Positions 33,024 to 41,183 of a stretch of 64,000 nucleotides of DNA are shown piece after piece. Below the pieces are notes generated by a model. The model was given only the letters and a program-made list of their open reading frames with translations, was not told the DNA's origin and did not search any database. Location of the stretch: the NCBI RefSeq assembly GCF_001499905.1, contig NZ_LQIS01000034.1, positions 186,001 through 250,000 of the forward strand, written 5' to 3'. A program made the translations under genes and the position numbers. Numbering within the stretch: position 1 is the first letter of the stretch; each line of letters starts with the position of its first letter. Source of the DNA: Mycobacterium sp. GA-1285 (GTDB taxonomy: Bacteria > Actinomycetota > Actinomycetes > Mycobacteriales > Mycobacteriaceae).

Positions 33024-33809
33024 GTGACCGGTGCCCAGATCGCGGCCTACGTACTGGCCATTGTGGCGGCCGCCGAAGCCGTCGCGCTGGCCGTGCTGTG
33101 GATCCGCCACACCCGCCAGCGTGAGGAACTAGACGAGGCGCGCCGACGCCTCGACACCAAGAATATGCTGCTCAGCGGCGGCCGTGAAGCGGTGAAGCAG
33201 GTGTGGCAGACCGCGAATATCCTGCGCAAGGACGGCCTCGGCGCGGCGGTGCGATCCTCGATCGAAGACCTTGCCGACTGGGCGGAGGTGGAACGACCGG
33301 ACCTGGCGCGGCTCTCGCCGAGCGGCAAGATGGTGATCCTGTTCTCCGACATCGAGGACTCGACCGCGCTCAACGAACGCATCGGTGACCGCGCGTTCGT
33401 TCGGTTGCTGGGTCGCCACGACAAGATGGTGCGCCGCCACGTGAAGAGTCATTCGGGCTACGTGGTGAAAAGCCAGGGCGACGGATTCATGGTCGCCTTC
33501 GCCCAACCGGAGGAGGCGGTGCGGTGCAGCATGGACGTGCAGCGCTCACTTCGTCGGCCGCCCAACGGTATTCGCGTTCGCATGGGGATCCACATGGGCA
33601 AGTCGGTGCGCCGCGGCGACGACCTGTTCGGGCGCAACGTCGCGATGGCCGCCCGGGTGGCGGGCGAAGCCAACGGCGGCGAGGTACTGGTGAGCGAGGT
33701 GGTGCGCGACGCGCTCGCCGATGTCGAGGACATCGCGTTCGACGGCGGCCGCGACGCCCAGCTCAAGGGGTTCAGCGGGTCACACCGGCTCTATGCCGTC
33801 GAATCCTGA
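33024..33809 (+). CDS. class III adenylate/guanylate cyclase with N-terminal membrane anchor
   Basis: A 261-aa protein: one N-terminal transmembrane helix (about 6-27), a short coiled stretch (about 30-60) and a C-terminal class III cyclase domain (about 102-258). Metal-binding Asp109 (LFSDIEDST) and Asp153 (KSQGDGFM) are present, with Lys149 at the purine-selecting site favouring ATP, and NVAMAARV supplying the Asn/Arg transition-state pair. It should make cAMP as a homodimer at the membrane. A cyclase-like gene (Rv1120c) occurs in the corresponding region of M. tuberculosis, from memory. The GTG has GAGG just upstream. Confidence 0.88.
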   Translation: MTGAQIAAYVLAIVAAAEAVALAVLWIRHTRQREELDEARRRLDTKNMLLSGGREAVKQVWQTANILRKDGLGAAVRSSIEDLADWAEVERPDLARLSPSGKMVILFSDIEDSTALNERIGDRAFVRLLGRHDKMVRRHVKSHSGYVVKSQGDGFMVAFAQPEEAVRCSMDVQRSLRRPPNGIRVRMGIHMGKSVRRGDDLFGRNVAMAARVAGEANGGEVLVSEVVRDALADVEDIAFDGGRDAQLKGFSGSHRLYAVES

Positions 33810-33964
33810 CTGGCGTTGGCCTCTCCGACCCGCTGGTGCAACCGGGCCCTGATGTCCTCGGGCGTGTAGGAATTGCGGCGGCGCTGATCGCGCGCGACCA
33901 GTACTCCGCCCGCCACGACACCCGCGATGCTCGCCAGCCCCACCCACTTCCACATACCGCGCAT
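33791..33964 (-). CDS. small single-pass membrane protein, 57 aa
   Basis: A 57-residue protein: MRGMWKWVGLASIAGVVAGG is one hydrophobic helix, followed by a basic VARDQRRRNSY stretch and a charged helical tail (PEDIRARLHQRVGEANA). The stop-transfer pattern predicts a cytoplasmic C-terminus. Its 3' end overlaps the convergent cyclase gene by 19 bp. The start could also be the ATG at 33955. I do not recognise the family. Confidence 0.6.
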   Translation of the reverse strand: MRGMWKWVGLASIAGVVAGGVLVARDQRRRNSYTPEDIRARLHQRVGEANASQDSTA

Positions 33965-33991
33965 GGCGCTCAGTCTGCCTAAGCTGCGGAT

Positions 33992-34684
33992 GTGAAACCA
34001 ACCACTGTGTCGTTGGAGCAGGCGCTCGAGGCGACCCGCACCGGCGATCTGTGGTTGTTCCGAGGTCGCTCCGGGCCGGACAGGGCGATCCAGTCGCTGA
34101 CCAACAGCCCGGTGAACCACGTCGGGATGACGATCGCGATCGAAGACCTTCCGCCGCTGATCTGGCACGCAGAACTCGGCGACAAGCTGACCGACATGTG
34201 GACCGGCCGCAACCAGCGGGGCGTACAGCTCAACGACGCCCGCCAGGTGGTGGAGCGGTGGATCACGAACTATCACCAGCGCTGCTGGTTGCGACAACTC
34301 ACGCCGTATGCCAACCGCGAGCAGGAGGACCGCGCGTTGAAGGTCGTCGCCCGCATGGACGGCACACCGTTCCCGAGCACCGCGCGGCTGACCGGCCGGT
34401 GGTTCCGCGGGCGTCTCGCCGTCACCGACTTCACCCGCGGAATTCCGTTCGTGCACAGGCAGGTTCGCGACGCGGCGCTACGCAGAAAACAGGAGAGGCT
34501 CCAAGTGGGGCTGCAGACTGCGTACTGCGCGGAGACCGTCGCGATCACCTATGAGGAGATGGGCCTGCTGACCTCGGATAAGCACTACAACTGGTTCGAC
34601 CCCGGCTCGTTCTGGAGCGGCGACAGCCTGCCGCTTGCTCCCGGCTATCAACTCAGCCCCGAGATCGCCGTCGACCTCGACTGA
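33992..34684 (+). CDS. permuted papain-fold (YiiX/NlpC-P60-like) cysteine hydrolase
   Basis: A 230-aa protein with the order His-first, Cys-last found in circularly permuted NlpC/P60 enzymes. GDLWLFRG (18-25) and NHVGMTI with His43 are near the N-terminus, WHA (His59) lies between, and TAYCAETV with Cys179 and Glu181 is near the C-terminus. Such folds act as amidases, lipid hydrolases or acyltransferases. No signal peptide is visible, so cytoplasmic action is likely. It is divergent from the small membrane-protein gene by 27 bp. Confidence 0.65.
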   Translation: MKPTTVSLEQALEATRTGDLWLFRGRSGPDRAIQSLTNSPVNHVGMTIAIEDLPPLIWHAELGDKLTDMWTGRNQRGVQLNDARQVVERWITNYHQRCWLRQLTPYANREQEDRALKVVARMDGTPFPSTARLTGRWFRGRLAVTDFTRGIPFVHRQVRDAALRRKQERLQVGLQTAYCAETVAITYEEMGLLTSDKHYNWFDPGSFWSGDSLPLAPGYQLSPEIAVDLD

Positions 34685-34724
34685 CTGACCGGCGCGTCCA
34701 TGCGCTCTATCTGCGTGACCGCAG

Positions 34725-35759
34725 TCAGAGGCGGGCGAAGCAGGGGTTGGCATCCTCCTTGGGGATGGCGGCATCGCGACTCGAGAATTCGCCGACGACG
34801 CCGGAGTCGGTGACCTCGACGCTGTCGGCGTGGATTCCGAGCGGGTAGTTGTCGTTGAGCTTCTTGGTCAGGTCGTTGAGCGCCGACTGCACGGCGTCCC
34901 TGGGCAGCGGACCGGTGACGTCGAGGACCTGCAGGTTGAGGTCGCCGTCGCTCACCACCGGCTTGGCGCTGACGCTGTTGTCGCCGGCCTCCAGGATCAC
35001 CGTCCCCGCCGCGGGGTCGGTGCGCACACCCGTGACCAGATTGCCGACACCGGGCAGGTTAGCGGCAACGGTGTCCTTGATACCGGTGGATTTCCAGCTC
35101 AGAGTCGCGTCGAGGGACCCGATGGTGCCCTTGGAATCTCCCGTGTCCTGCAACCGCACATCGACGAGGGTGACTTTTGCCGTCATACCGTCGGCGCTCT
35201 GCACGCGGTTTCCGTCGGTGGTGACCGAGATGTTGGTGTAGTGCCCCGTGATGTGTTGCCAAAGGAACGGCGGGTTCACACCGAAGGAGATCTCGACGCC
35301 GTCCTCGGTCACGCACTCGGCGACCTCGGTCAGGATGCTGTCCGCGCGCTTGCGGGCGTAGAGCTCGCCGGCGGCCAGGCCACCGGCGAGCAGTGCGACG
35401 ACGATGACGGCGATCAGCACGGCGGACATCTTGTTGAAGCCGTGCCGACGGCGTGGTTTCTCGCCTGCGGGCGGCGTCGGCCCGAACGACGGTGGCGGCG
35501 GGGGTGCCGGCCGCTCGATCTGCTGGGTTGGCCGTATGTCGGCGGGTGAGGGTGGCCGTGGAATGCGTTGTGTCGGACCGGCACTCGCAGGTCCCCTCGG
35601 TGTGCGGAGCTGCTCGGTCGGCCGCTCCTGTTGCGCCGGGGCCGGTTGCGTGGGTGGCTCTGGCGACCGGGGCGGCGGTCGTCGCTGCGCTGGATTCGGT
35701 TGGGCCGAGCCGCGGCCCCGCCAGTCAGGCGGACCCGGGCGGTGCGGCGGCTGCGTCAC
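34725..35759 (-). CDS. DUF2993 (LmeA-like) membrane-anchored lipid-binding protein
   Basis: A 344-aa protein with a Pro/Arg-rich cytoplasmic N-terminus (1-105), one transmembrane helix (about 112-132, MSAVLIAVIVVALLAGGLAAG) and an extracytoplasmic domain (about 138-344) typical of DUF2993: ADSILTEVAECV, HYTNISVTTDGNRVQS, and repeated beta segments resembling lipid-binding BPI-type folds. LmeA in mycobacteria acts in lipomannan elongation in the envelope; whether this paralogue does so is unknown. Confidence 0.78.
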   Translation of the reverse strand: MTQPPHRPGPPDWRGRGSAQPNPAQRRPPPRSPEPPTQPAPAQQERPTEQLRTPRGPASAGPTQRIPRPPSPADIRPTQQIERPAPPPPPSFGPTPPAGEKPRRRHGFNKMSAVLIAVIVVALLAGGLAAGELYARKRADSILTEVAECVTEDGVEISFGVNPPFLWQHITGHYTNISVTTDGNRVQSADGMTAKVTLVDVRLQDTGDSKGTIGSLDATLSWKSTGIKDTVAANLPGVGNLVTGVRTDPAAGTVILEAGDNSVSAKPVVSDGDLNLQVLDVTGPLPRDAVQSALNDLTKKLNDNYPLGIHADSVEVTDSGVVGEFSSRDAAIPKEDANPCFARL

Positions 35760-35792
35760 GTGCGCGATTCTGCCTTATCGACACTCGAGAAA

Positions 35793-35822
35793 CCCCCGCC
35801 AGGCCGTGTGACCTGGCGGGGG
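35793..35822. terminator. perfect 11-bp GC hairpin
   Basis: CCCCCGCCAGG (35793-35803) pairs with CCTGGCGGGGG (35812-35822) with an 8-base loop, 18 bp past the stop of the WGxxGxxG gene on the minus strand. It is a strong terminator-like structure. Confidence 0.75.
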
Positions 35823-35840
35823 CCGTGGATCGTTGATGCG

Positions 35841-36116
35841 CTACGCGCGCGGCGGCGGCGGATTCGTCGTGCCGGTGTTGCGAACGGCCGGGTAGTCCGC
35901 GTCCTTGCGCTTCTTCAGTCCGAGCAAGCCCAGCAGGCCGAGGAGCCCCGCGAGTCCCCACAGACCGGTGTTGTCGCTCTCCTGCTCGTGCTCGACTTCC
36001 TGAGCAACCGTCGTGGTGGTTGTTGCAGGCACGGTCAGATCGGTTGCGTTTGCCACGCCGGCGCCGCCGAACAGCAAACTGAGAGTCACTGCGCCAACTG
36101 CCACTGTCTTGTGCAT
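35841..36116 (-). CDS. small exported protein with WGxxGxxG C-terminal membrane motif
   Basis: A 91-aa protein: signal peptide (about 1-24, AVTLSLLFGGAGVANA-T), a Thr/Glu-rich spacer, then WGLAGLLGLLGLLGLKKRK (about 53-71) and a Pro-rich end. The Trp-Gly-x-x-Gly-x-x-Gly helix capped by a Lys/Arg cluster matches the WGxxGxxG class of small sorted surface proteins (a PEP-CTERM-like tripartite signal). It is flanked by terminators and probably monocistronic. The specific function is unknown. Confidence 0.75.
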   Translation of the reverse strand: MHKTVAVGAVTLSLLFGGAGVANATDLTVPATTTTTVAQEVEHEQESDNTGLWGLAGLLGLLGLLGLKKRKDADYPAVRNTGTTNPPPPRA

Positions 36117-36276
36117 TCTTAATGCTCCTTCGGTGTCTGGAGCTATTGGACTCCGTGGGCACCCTGCCCACCCCCTAGCTCACGGGCACAGGTTTACCCA
36201 CACGAAACTGATTCAACCCTTCAAACTCGAGAGCCAGCGAATGCATCGAGATTGCATCGTTGGTTTCGGCGAATCG

Positions 36277-36771
36277 TTACTCCGGGCGGAACACGGTCTG
36301 CCGCTTGGCGAGATAAGCGGCGAGATTGTTCAGGGAGGAAGCCATCCCGTCCGCGTGGTCTGCTGCCGAGATTCCGACGGGAACGTCGTCCGCGTGCAAC
36401 TCGACCCGCGTTCCGCCGTCGACTCTGGTCACTGTCCACGTCATGGTCATCGTTCCACTGAAAGACGGTTCTTCCGAAGCGAATTCGACAGCTTGGACGA
36501 TGCGGTCATCGGTTTCGATCGCGACGAAGCGACCCTCGACGACATCGGAGTCGAGGTTCCTTTTACCGCCCCGCGCGGGCGGGTCGGTGTACGTCAGCAC
36601 CATTCGGTAGGAACCGCCGGGACGGGCGTCGAAATGTTCGAACCGGCCGGTCATCCCGGTCGGAGGCAGCCATTCGACGAGCGCGTCGGGATCGACGAGC
36701 GCTTCGAAGACACGGGTCAGTGGTGCTTTGACCACCAGCGATGCGGTATCGGTGCGTGCCATTCCCAACAT
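36277..36771 (-). CDS. SRPBCC / AHSA1-type START-fold protein
   Basis: A 164-aa single-domain protein of the activator-of-Hsp90-ATPase-like SRPBCC group: VVKAPLTRVFEALVDPDALVEW near residue 13, FDARPGGSYRMVLTY (about 48-62), and the beta strands and final helix DGMASSLNNLAAYL. These bind hydrophobic ligands; several act as toxin, lipid or stress proteins. A second ATG three codons in (36762) is possible. It lies after the WGxxGxxG gene's promoter region; no operon is evident. Confidence 0.8.
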   Translation of the reverse strand: MLGMARTDTASLVVKAPLTRVFEALVDPDALVEWLPPTGMTGRFEHFDARPGGSYRMVLTYTDPPARGGKRNLDSDVVEGRFVAIETDDRIVQAVEFASEEPSFSGTMTMTWTVTRVDGGTRVELHADDVPVGISAADHADGMASSLNNLAAYLAKRQTVFRPE

Positions 36772-36962
36772 TCAACCCGACTCTGTAGGTGTCGATTCTT
36801 GGGATCGGTAGTGTGTCCGAAGGCTTGTAACTCATCGCATGGGCGACACGACACGGCGCGAGCCTTCCGGATCAGGTGTGCGACGGTTCGGTGCGGGTCG
36901 TCATCCCTGAGCTGATCTCCACGTGCGTGGCGGGGTCCGCCGTGCCTGCCACGCGACGCACC

Positions 36963-37328
36963 TCACTTACGGCGCTTGGCCGCCTTTTTGCTGCGGTTGA
37001 CCTCGACCGCCGTGTTGATCAGGGCCTTGAACGCCTCCGGATCCAACTCGTCGTGTTCGCCTAGATCGATGGACCGTCCGACTGGTGCGTGCAGGCTCGC
37101 GTTGAACAGGTTGTTGGGGTCGGGGATGGACGAGCCTTTGGCGAAGTTCACCTTGACTTTGCCCTTGTACATCTCCAGCGTGCAGATGAGCCCGTCCAAC
37201 GAGAATGCCGGCACGCCATCAGGATTGGACGGTTTACGCCACTTGATCTCCTCGACGACGTCGGGTTCGGCTTGTTTGATCAACGACCGGATCTCGTCAA
37301 CCCGGTCTATGCGCCAGTCTTCAGCCAT
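36963..37328 (-). CDS. DUF1801 domain protein
   Basis: A 121-aa protein with the DUF1801 (YdhG/frataxin-like fold) pattern: RIDRVDEIRSLIKQAEPDVVEEIKW (start), KPSNPDGVPAFSLDG, KGKVKVNFAKGS, and a basic C-terminus rich in Lys/Arg (NRSKKAAKRRK). The function of the family is unknown. The ATG at 37328 gives the domain start; the open frame continues upstream through the coiled-coil gene. It is the last of a co-directional series ychF - coiled coil - DUF1801. Confidence 0.8.
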   Translation of the reverse strand: MAEDWRIDRVDEIRSLIKQAEPDVVEEIKWRKPSNPDGVPAFSLDGLICTLEMYKGKVKVNFAKGSSIPDPNNLFNASLHAPVGRSIDLGEHDELDPEAFKALINTAVEVNRSKKAAKRRK

Positions 37329-37386
37329 ACCAACGAATCTAACGGCCCACCGGTCCAGCTCGATTCCAAGCGACGTGTACCGCTCT

Positions 37387-37758
37387 TCACCGCCCGTGAA
37401 AACCTTTGCCGCGTCGCGTCTCGGCCACCTCGCGCGCGATCTCGGCGGCCTCGCGCTCCACTTCGGCACTATCCCGCCTTTGTGCGGCTTGCTCGCGCAC
37501 AACGCGTTCGTCCGCGCGCCTCACTCGCTCGCGTTCCCGCTGCGCAGTCGCGCCTTCACGTTCATCGGCGCGCCGCTCTCGATCGTCAGCGGCTTGCTCG
37601 CGTTCGTCGGCAATGTGTTCCCGTTCGTCGGCGATACGGTCTCGTTCGTCAGCCAGATGCTCGCGGCGGGCAAGTTCCTCCTCACGCGCCGCGAGGTCGA
37701 CGTCGCGATCGTCCGCCGCGTCCGCGCCCAAGGCATCGGCCCCCTCGTCACCGATCAT
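37387..37758 (-). CDS. charged coiled-coil protein with ADERExx heptads
   Basis: A 123-aa, extremely charged protein. From about residue 22 to 75 it is built of heptads of the type (A)DERxxI/A-ADERE, alternating Glu/Asp with Arg, then continues as a Glu/Arg/Ala helix to the C-terminus. It must form a long helix or coiled coil; there is no membrane segment. Similar heptads occur as N-terminal stretches in some actinobacterial regulators, but I recognise no domain. It lies 56 bp downstream of ychF. The opposite strand is also open here, a by-product of the repeat. Confidence 0.55.
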   Translation of the reverse strand: MIGDEGADALGADAADDRDVDLAAREEELARREHLADERDRIADEREHIADEREQAADDRERRADEREGATAQRERERVRRADERVVREQAAQRRDSAEVEREAAEIAREVAETRRGKGFHGR

Positions 37759-37814
37759 GGTCCGACGATATGCCGCGGGGCCAGCCGAAACCAGCGGGAA
37801 GCGGTCGCTGGGAC

Positions 37815-38888
37815 CTACACGTTGAACCGGAACTCGACCACGTCGCCGTCGGCCATGATGTAGTCCTTGCCTTCGATCCGCACCTTGCCGGCGGCCTTAG
37901 CCGCGGCCATCGACCCGGCCTCGATCAGGTCGTCGTAGGAGACGATCTCGGCCTTGATGAAGCCCTTTTCGAAGTCGGTGTGAATCACGCCGGCCGCCTT
38001 CGGCGCGGTGTCGCCTTGGTGAATCGTCCACGCGCGGGCCTCTTTCGGTCCCGCGGTTAGAAACGTCTGCAGCTTCAGCGTGTGAAAACCGGCCCGCGCC
38101 AATGCATCCAGTCCTCGTTCGGTCTGGCCGATCGACTCGAGTAACTCGGCGGCGGACTCGTCGTCGAGCTCCTGCAGTTCGGCCTCGATCTTCGCGTCCA
38201 GGAAGACGGCGTCGGCGGGCGCGACCAGCTCACGCAGCTGCGCCTTACGAGCCTCGTCGGTCAGCACCGCCTCGTCGGCGTTGAACACATATAGGAACGG
38301 TTTCGTGGTCAGCAGGTTCAACTCGCGCAGCGGTGCGGCATCGACCCCGGCGGCGAACAAGGTGGTTCCCCCGTTCAGTACCTCCTGGGCAGCCACGGCG
38401 GCCTCGTACGCCAGCCGACGTTCCTTGTGGGTCCTGGCTTCCTTCTCCAGCCGCGGCAGCGCCTTCTCCAGCGTCTGCATGTCCGCGAGGATCAGCTCGG
38501 TCTCGATGACCTCGATGTCGGACTTCGGATCGATGCGGCCGTCGACGTGCGCCACGTCGTCGTCGCTGAACACCCGCACCACTTGGCAGATCGCGTCGCT
38601 CTCGCGGATATTGGCAAGGAATTTGTTGCCCAGCCCCGCGCCTTCGGACGCGCCCTTGACGATCCCGGCGATATCAACGAAGGTGACCGGCGCATGAACG
38701 ATCTTCTCCGAGCCGAACATCTTGGCGAGCTCGGCCAGTCTCGGATCGGGCAGCGGGACGACACCTTCGTTGGGTTCGATCGTGGCGAACGGGTAGTTGG
38801 CCGCGAGGACGTCGTTTCGCGTCAACGCGTTGAACAGCGTCGATTTCCCGACGTTCGGCAGGCCGACGATTCCCAGGTTCAAGCTCAC
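37815..38888 (-). CDS. ychF: redox-regulated ATPase YchF (Obg-family GTPase fold)
   Basis: A 357-aa OBG-family protein: P-loop GLPNVGKST (9-17), switch/G3 DIAGIVKGASEGAGLGNKFL, and the G4 position NADE instead of NKxD, which gives YchF its preference for ATP. A coiled-coil insert (about 130-200) and a C-terminal TGS domain (KLQTFLTAG to FRFNV) complete it. It associates with ribosomes and affects translation start choice and oxidative stress. It is the orthologue of M. tuberculosis Rv1112 by sequence and place. Confidence 0.96.
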   Translation of the reverse strand: MSLNLGIVGLPNVGKSTLFNALTRNDVLAANYPFATIEPNEGVVPLPDPRLAELAKMFGSEKIVHAPVTFVDIAGIVKGASEGAGLGNKFLANIRESDAICQVVRVFSDDDVAHVDGRIDPKSDIEVIETELILADMQTLEKALPRLEKEARTHKERRLAYEAAVAAQEVLNGGTTLFAAGVDAAPLRELNLLTTKPFLYVFNADEAVLTDEARKAQLRELVAPADAVFLDAKIEAELQELDDESAAELLESIGQTERGLDALARAGFHTLKLQTFLTAGPKEARAWTIHQGDTAPKAAGVIHTDFEKGFIKAEIVSYDDLIEAGSMAAAKAAGKVRIEGKDYIMADGDVVEFRFNV

Positions 38889-38972
38889 AGGGTCCAGAGT
38901 CTAGGAGAATGTGACGGGCACGCCAGAACCGCGCTGACAGCCACACGGAGGGAAAGCCGGTACGGTCTACCT

Positions 38973-40112
38973 GTGTCAGCACAGCGCGCACGGTCGGCCG
39001 TCGTCGTCGACCACCGCTCCGCGCATCCCAACTTCCCCGGTGTGCCCGGGTGGGGCGCCGTGCTGATCGCGGTCACCATGACGACGGTCGGGTTCGCGTT
39101 CGACGCTGGATCGGGCAGCAGGGAACTGAGCTCCGTGTTCGCCGCGTGCTACGTCCTCGGCTGTCTGGCGGTCGTACTGGCGGTCCGTCAGCAAGCGGTG
39201 TTCACCGCGGTCATCCAGCCGCCGCTGCTGTTGTTCGTCAGCGTGCCGGGCGCCTACTTTCTGTTCACGGGTGGCCGATTCACCGGGGTGAAGGACCTGG
39301 CGATCAATTGCGGCTATCCGTTGATCGAGCGCTTTCCCCTGATGTTCTTCACGTCGGCGGCCGTGCTGCTGATCGGCATGTGCCGCTGGTACGTCGGGAT
39401 GTCGGCCCGCCGCGCGTCTCCACCCGTCGAGGACACCAACGCGCCGAAACCGGCGTTTGCCGCGACCGTGGCGACCGCGTTGACGGCGTCGGCGGCCAAG
39501 ATCTCGTCGTTGTTCGCCCGCCAACCCCGCGACGAGGATGACGAGGTCGCCGCCCGGCCACGCCGCAAGCGTCCCGACACCGCGCGCCGGTCCGCCCGGG
39601 CCGCGCGTGCCGACAGAACGTCGTCACGAACCAGCAGGGCGGCAGCCAATCGCAACGGTCGGCCGGCCAGACGCAGCACCACGTCGCGGTCCCGTCATGT
39701 GCGGCCGCCCGCCACCGAGATCATCGAACCGGTCGTCGAGCGTCCGCGGCGCGCCCGCAACGGCAGGCACGCCGAGCCACCGCCCGGGCCCGAGCCTCGC
39801 CGCAGGCCGCGCACGTCGAACCCACGTCAACCGGGTCCTCCGCCGTCCGAACGCCGCGCCGGCTACGACCGTCGGGCTGTGGACCGGACCGCAGACCGAC
39901 CCGAGCGTCGCCGTCGCTTCGACGACTACCAGCCTCGCGAGCCGCACGGCCGCAACGGCGTCAGCAACGGCAACGCGTCGGGCAACGGGACGCACCATCC
40001 GATCTCGCGGGTGCGCTACCGCGGCGAGGAAGCCGACGACCGCGCGGAGTACCGCACCCGCCGCCACGCTCCCCGCGGCTGGGAGGCCGACTCCTGGGAG
40101 TACGACATCTAG
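38973..40112 (+). CDS. DUF6542-type membrane protein with basic disordered tail (Rv1111c-like)
   Basis: A 379-aa protein: four hydrophobic helices (about 20-135; GVPGWGAVLIAVTMTTVGFA onward, then QQAVFTAVIQPPLLLFVSVP), followed by a 220-residue Arg/Pro/Asn-rich, highly basic tail with almost no hydrophobic residues. The layout matches the conserved gene between ychF and ispH in mycobacteria. Function is unknown; a basic tail of this kind could bind RNA, DNA or acidic lipids. The GTG at 38973 (VSAQRARSAVVV) is chosen, with a GGAGGGAAAG stretch upstream. It overlaps ispH tail-to-tail by 4 bp. Confidence 0.82.
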   Translation: MSAQRARSAVVVDHRSAHPNFPGVPGWGAVLIAVTMTTVGFAFDAGSGSRELSSVFAACYVLGCLAVVLAVRQQAVFTAVIQPPLLLFVSVPGAYFLFTGGRFTGVKDLAINCGYPLIERFPLMFFTSAAVLLIGMCRWYVGMSARRASPPVEDTNAPKPAFAATVATALTASAAKISSLFARQPRDEDDEVAARPRRKRPDTARRSARAARADRTSSRTSRAAANRNGRPARRSTTSRSRHVRPPATEIIEPVVERPRRARNGRHAEPPPGPEPRRRPRTSNPRQPGPPPSERRAGYDRRAVDRTADRPERRRRFDDYQPREPHGRNGVSNGNASGNGTHHPISRVRYRGEEADDRAEYRTRRHAPRGWEADSWEYDI

Positions 40113-41110
40113 CTTCGGGCGGGACGGATCTCCCTGGGCAACGCGAACACGAGCGTCTCGTTGGCCGTCGTCACCGGCTGCACCACGTCGTAGCCGTACT
40201 CGGCCAGTCGCTCCAGCACGCCGCGCACAAGAATCTCCGGTACCGATGCGCCGGAGGTGACGCCGACCGTCGTCACGCCGTCGAGCCATGCGGGGTTGAT
40301 GTCGTCGGCGTAGTCGACCAGGTGGGCCGCGTCCGATCCGGCGCCCAACGCGACCTCGACCAGGCGCACGGAGTTCGACGAGTTCCGCGAGCCGACGACG
40401 ATCACCAGCTCGCACTCCGGGGCCATCGCCTTGACAGCGACCTGGCGGTTCTGCGTCGCGTAACAGATGTCGTCGCTGGGCGGGTCCTGCAGGGTCGGAA
40501 ATCTCTCGCGCAGCCGGCGCACCGTCTCCATGGTCTCGTCGACGCTCAACGTGGTCTGCGACAGCCAAATGACCTTGCTCTCGTCGCGCACGGTGACGTT
40601 GTCGACGGAATCCGGCCCGTCGACGAGCTGGACGTGGTCGGGCGCCTCACCGGCGGTCCCGACGACCTCCTCATGGCCCTCGTGTCCTATCAGCAGGATG
40701 TCGTAGTCGTCCCTGGCGAACCGCTTGGCCTCGTTGTGCACCTTGGTGACCAGCGGACAGGTCGCGTCGATGACCTTGAGGTCGCGCTCCTTGGCGGTCT
40801 GGTGCACGGTGGGCGCCACGCCGTGAGCGGAGAACACCACGATCGCACCTTCGGGCACCTCGTCGGTCTCGTCGACGAAGACGGCTCCCGCCTTGGCCAG
40901 CGTTTCGACGACGTGCCGGTTGTGCACGATCTCATGGCGCACGTAGACCGGGGCGCCGTGTTTGTCCAGCGCACGCTCGACGGTTTCGACGGCGCGATCC
41001 ACTCCCGCGCAGTACCCGCGCGGTTCGGCCAGCAGTACGCGTTTGCCGGTCACGCCACCGGCGACCGAGCTCGAGGCGCCCGGAATCCCCATGTTGATTG
41101 TCGGCGGCAT
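40109..41110 (-). CDS. ispH: 4-hydroxy-3-methylbut-2-enyl diphosphate reductase (LytB2-like)
   Basis: A 333-aa iron-sulfur enzyme, the last step of the non-mevalonate isoprenoid pathway, reducing HMBPP to IPP and DMAPP. The three cluster cysteines are present: Cys34 (RGYCAGV), Cys118 (DATCPLV) and Cys216 (DDICYATQ), along with the VRHEIVHN and NSSNSVRL segments. The start at 41110 (MPPTINMGIPG) matches the start of M. tuberculosis LytB2, as I recall it. It is divergent from the Rv1109c-like gene with 73 bp between. Confidence 0.96.
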   Translation of the reverse strand: MPPTINMGIPGASSSVAGGVTGKRVLLAEPRGYCAGVDRAVETVERALDKHGAPVYVRHEIVHNRHVVETLAKAGAVFVDETDEVPEGAIVVFSAHGVAPTVHQTAKERDLKVIDATCPLVTKVHNEAKRFARDDYDILLIGHEGHEEVVGTAGEAPDHVQLVDGPDSVDNVTVRDESKVIWLSQTTLSVDETMETVRRLRERFPTLQDPPSDDICYATQNRQVAVKAMAPECELVIVVGSRNSSNSVRLVEVALGAGSDAAHLVDYADDINPAWLDGVTTVGVTSGASVPEILVRGVLERLAEYGYDVVQPVTTANETLVFALPREIRPARS

Positions 41111-41183
41111 GACTCCAAGGGTACGCACAGTGCCGTTCCAAGGCCGTTCGTCCCAGCCGAGACGTCGCCCGTAGGCTGTGCCC

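Noticed and set aside
34830..35549. 239-codon plus-strand frame antisense to the LmeA-like gene
   Set aside because: It has a Val/Gly/Asp/His-rich shadow composition; the minus strand has a signal-anchor and DUF2993 pattern.
36772..36962. Possible small gene or RNA in the 190-bp gap between SRPBCC and DUF1801 genes
   Set aside because: No frame with a start, ribosome-binding site and coding bias, and no strong hairpin or tRNA-like fold was seen.
37089..38060. 323-codon plus-strand frame over the ychF 3' end and coiled-coil gene
   Set aside because: The translation is Arg/His-rich with no domain and overlaps the certain gene ychF in antisense.
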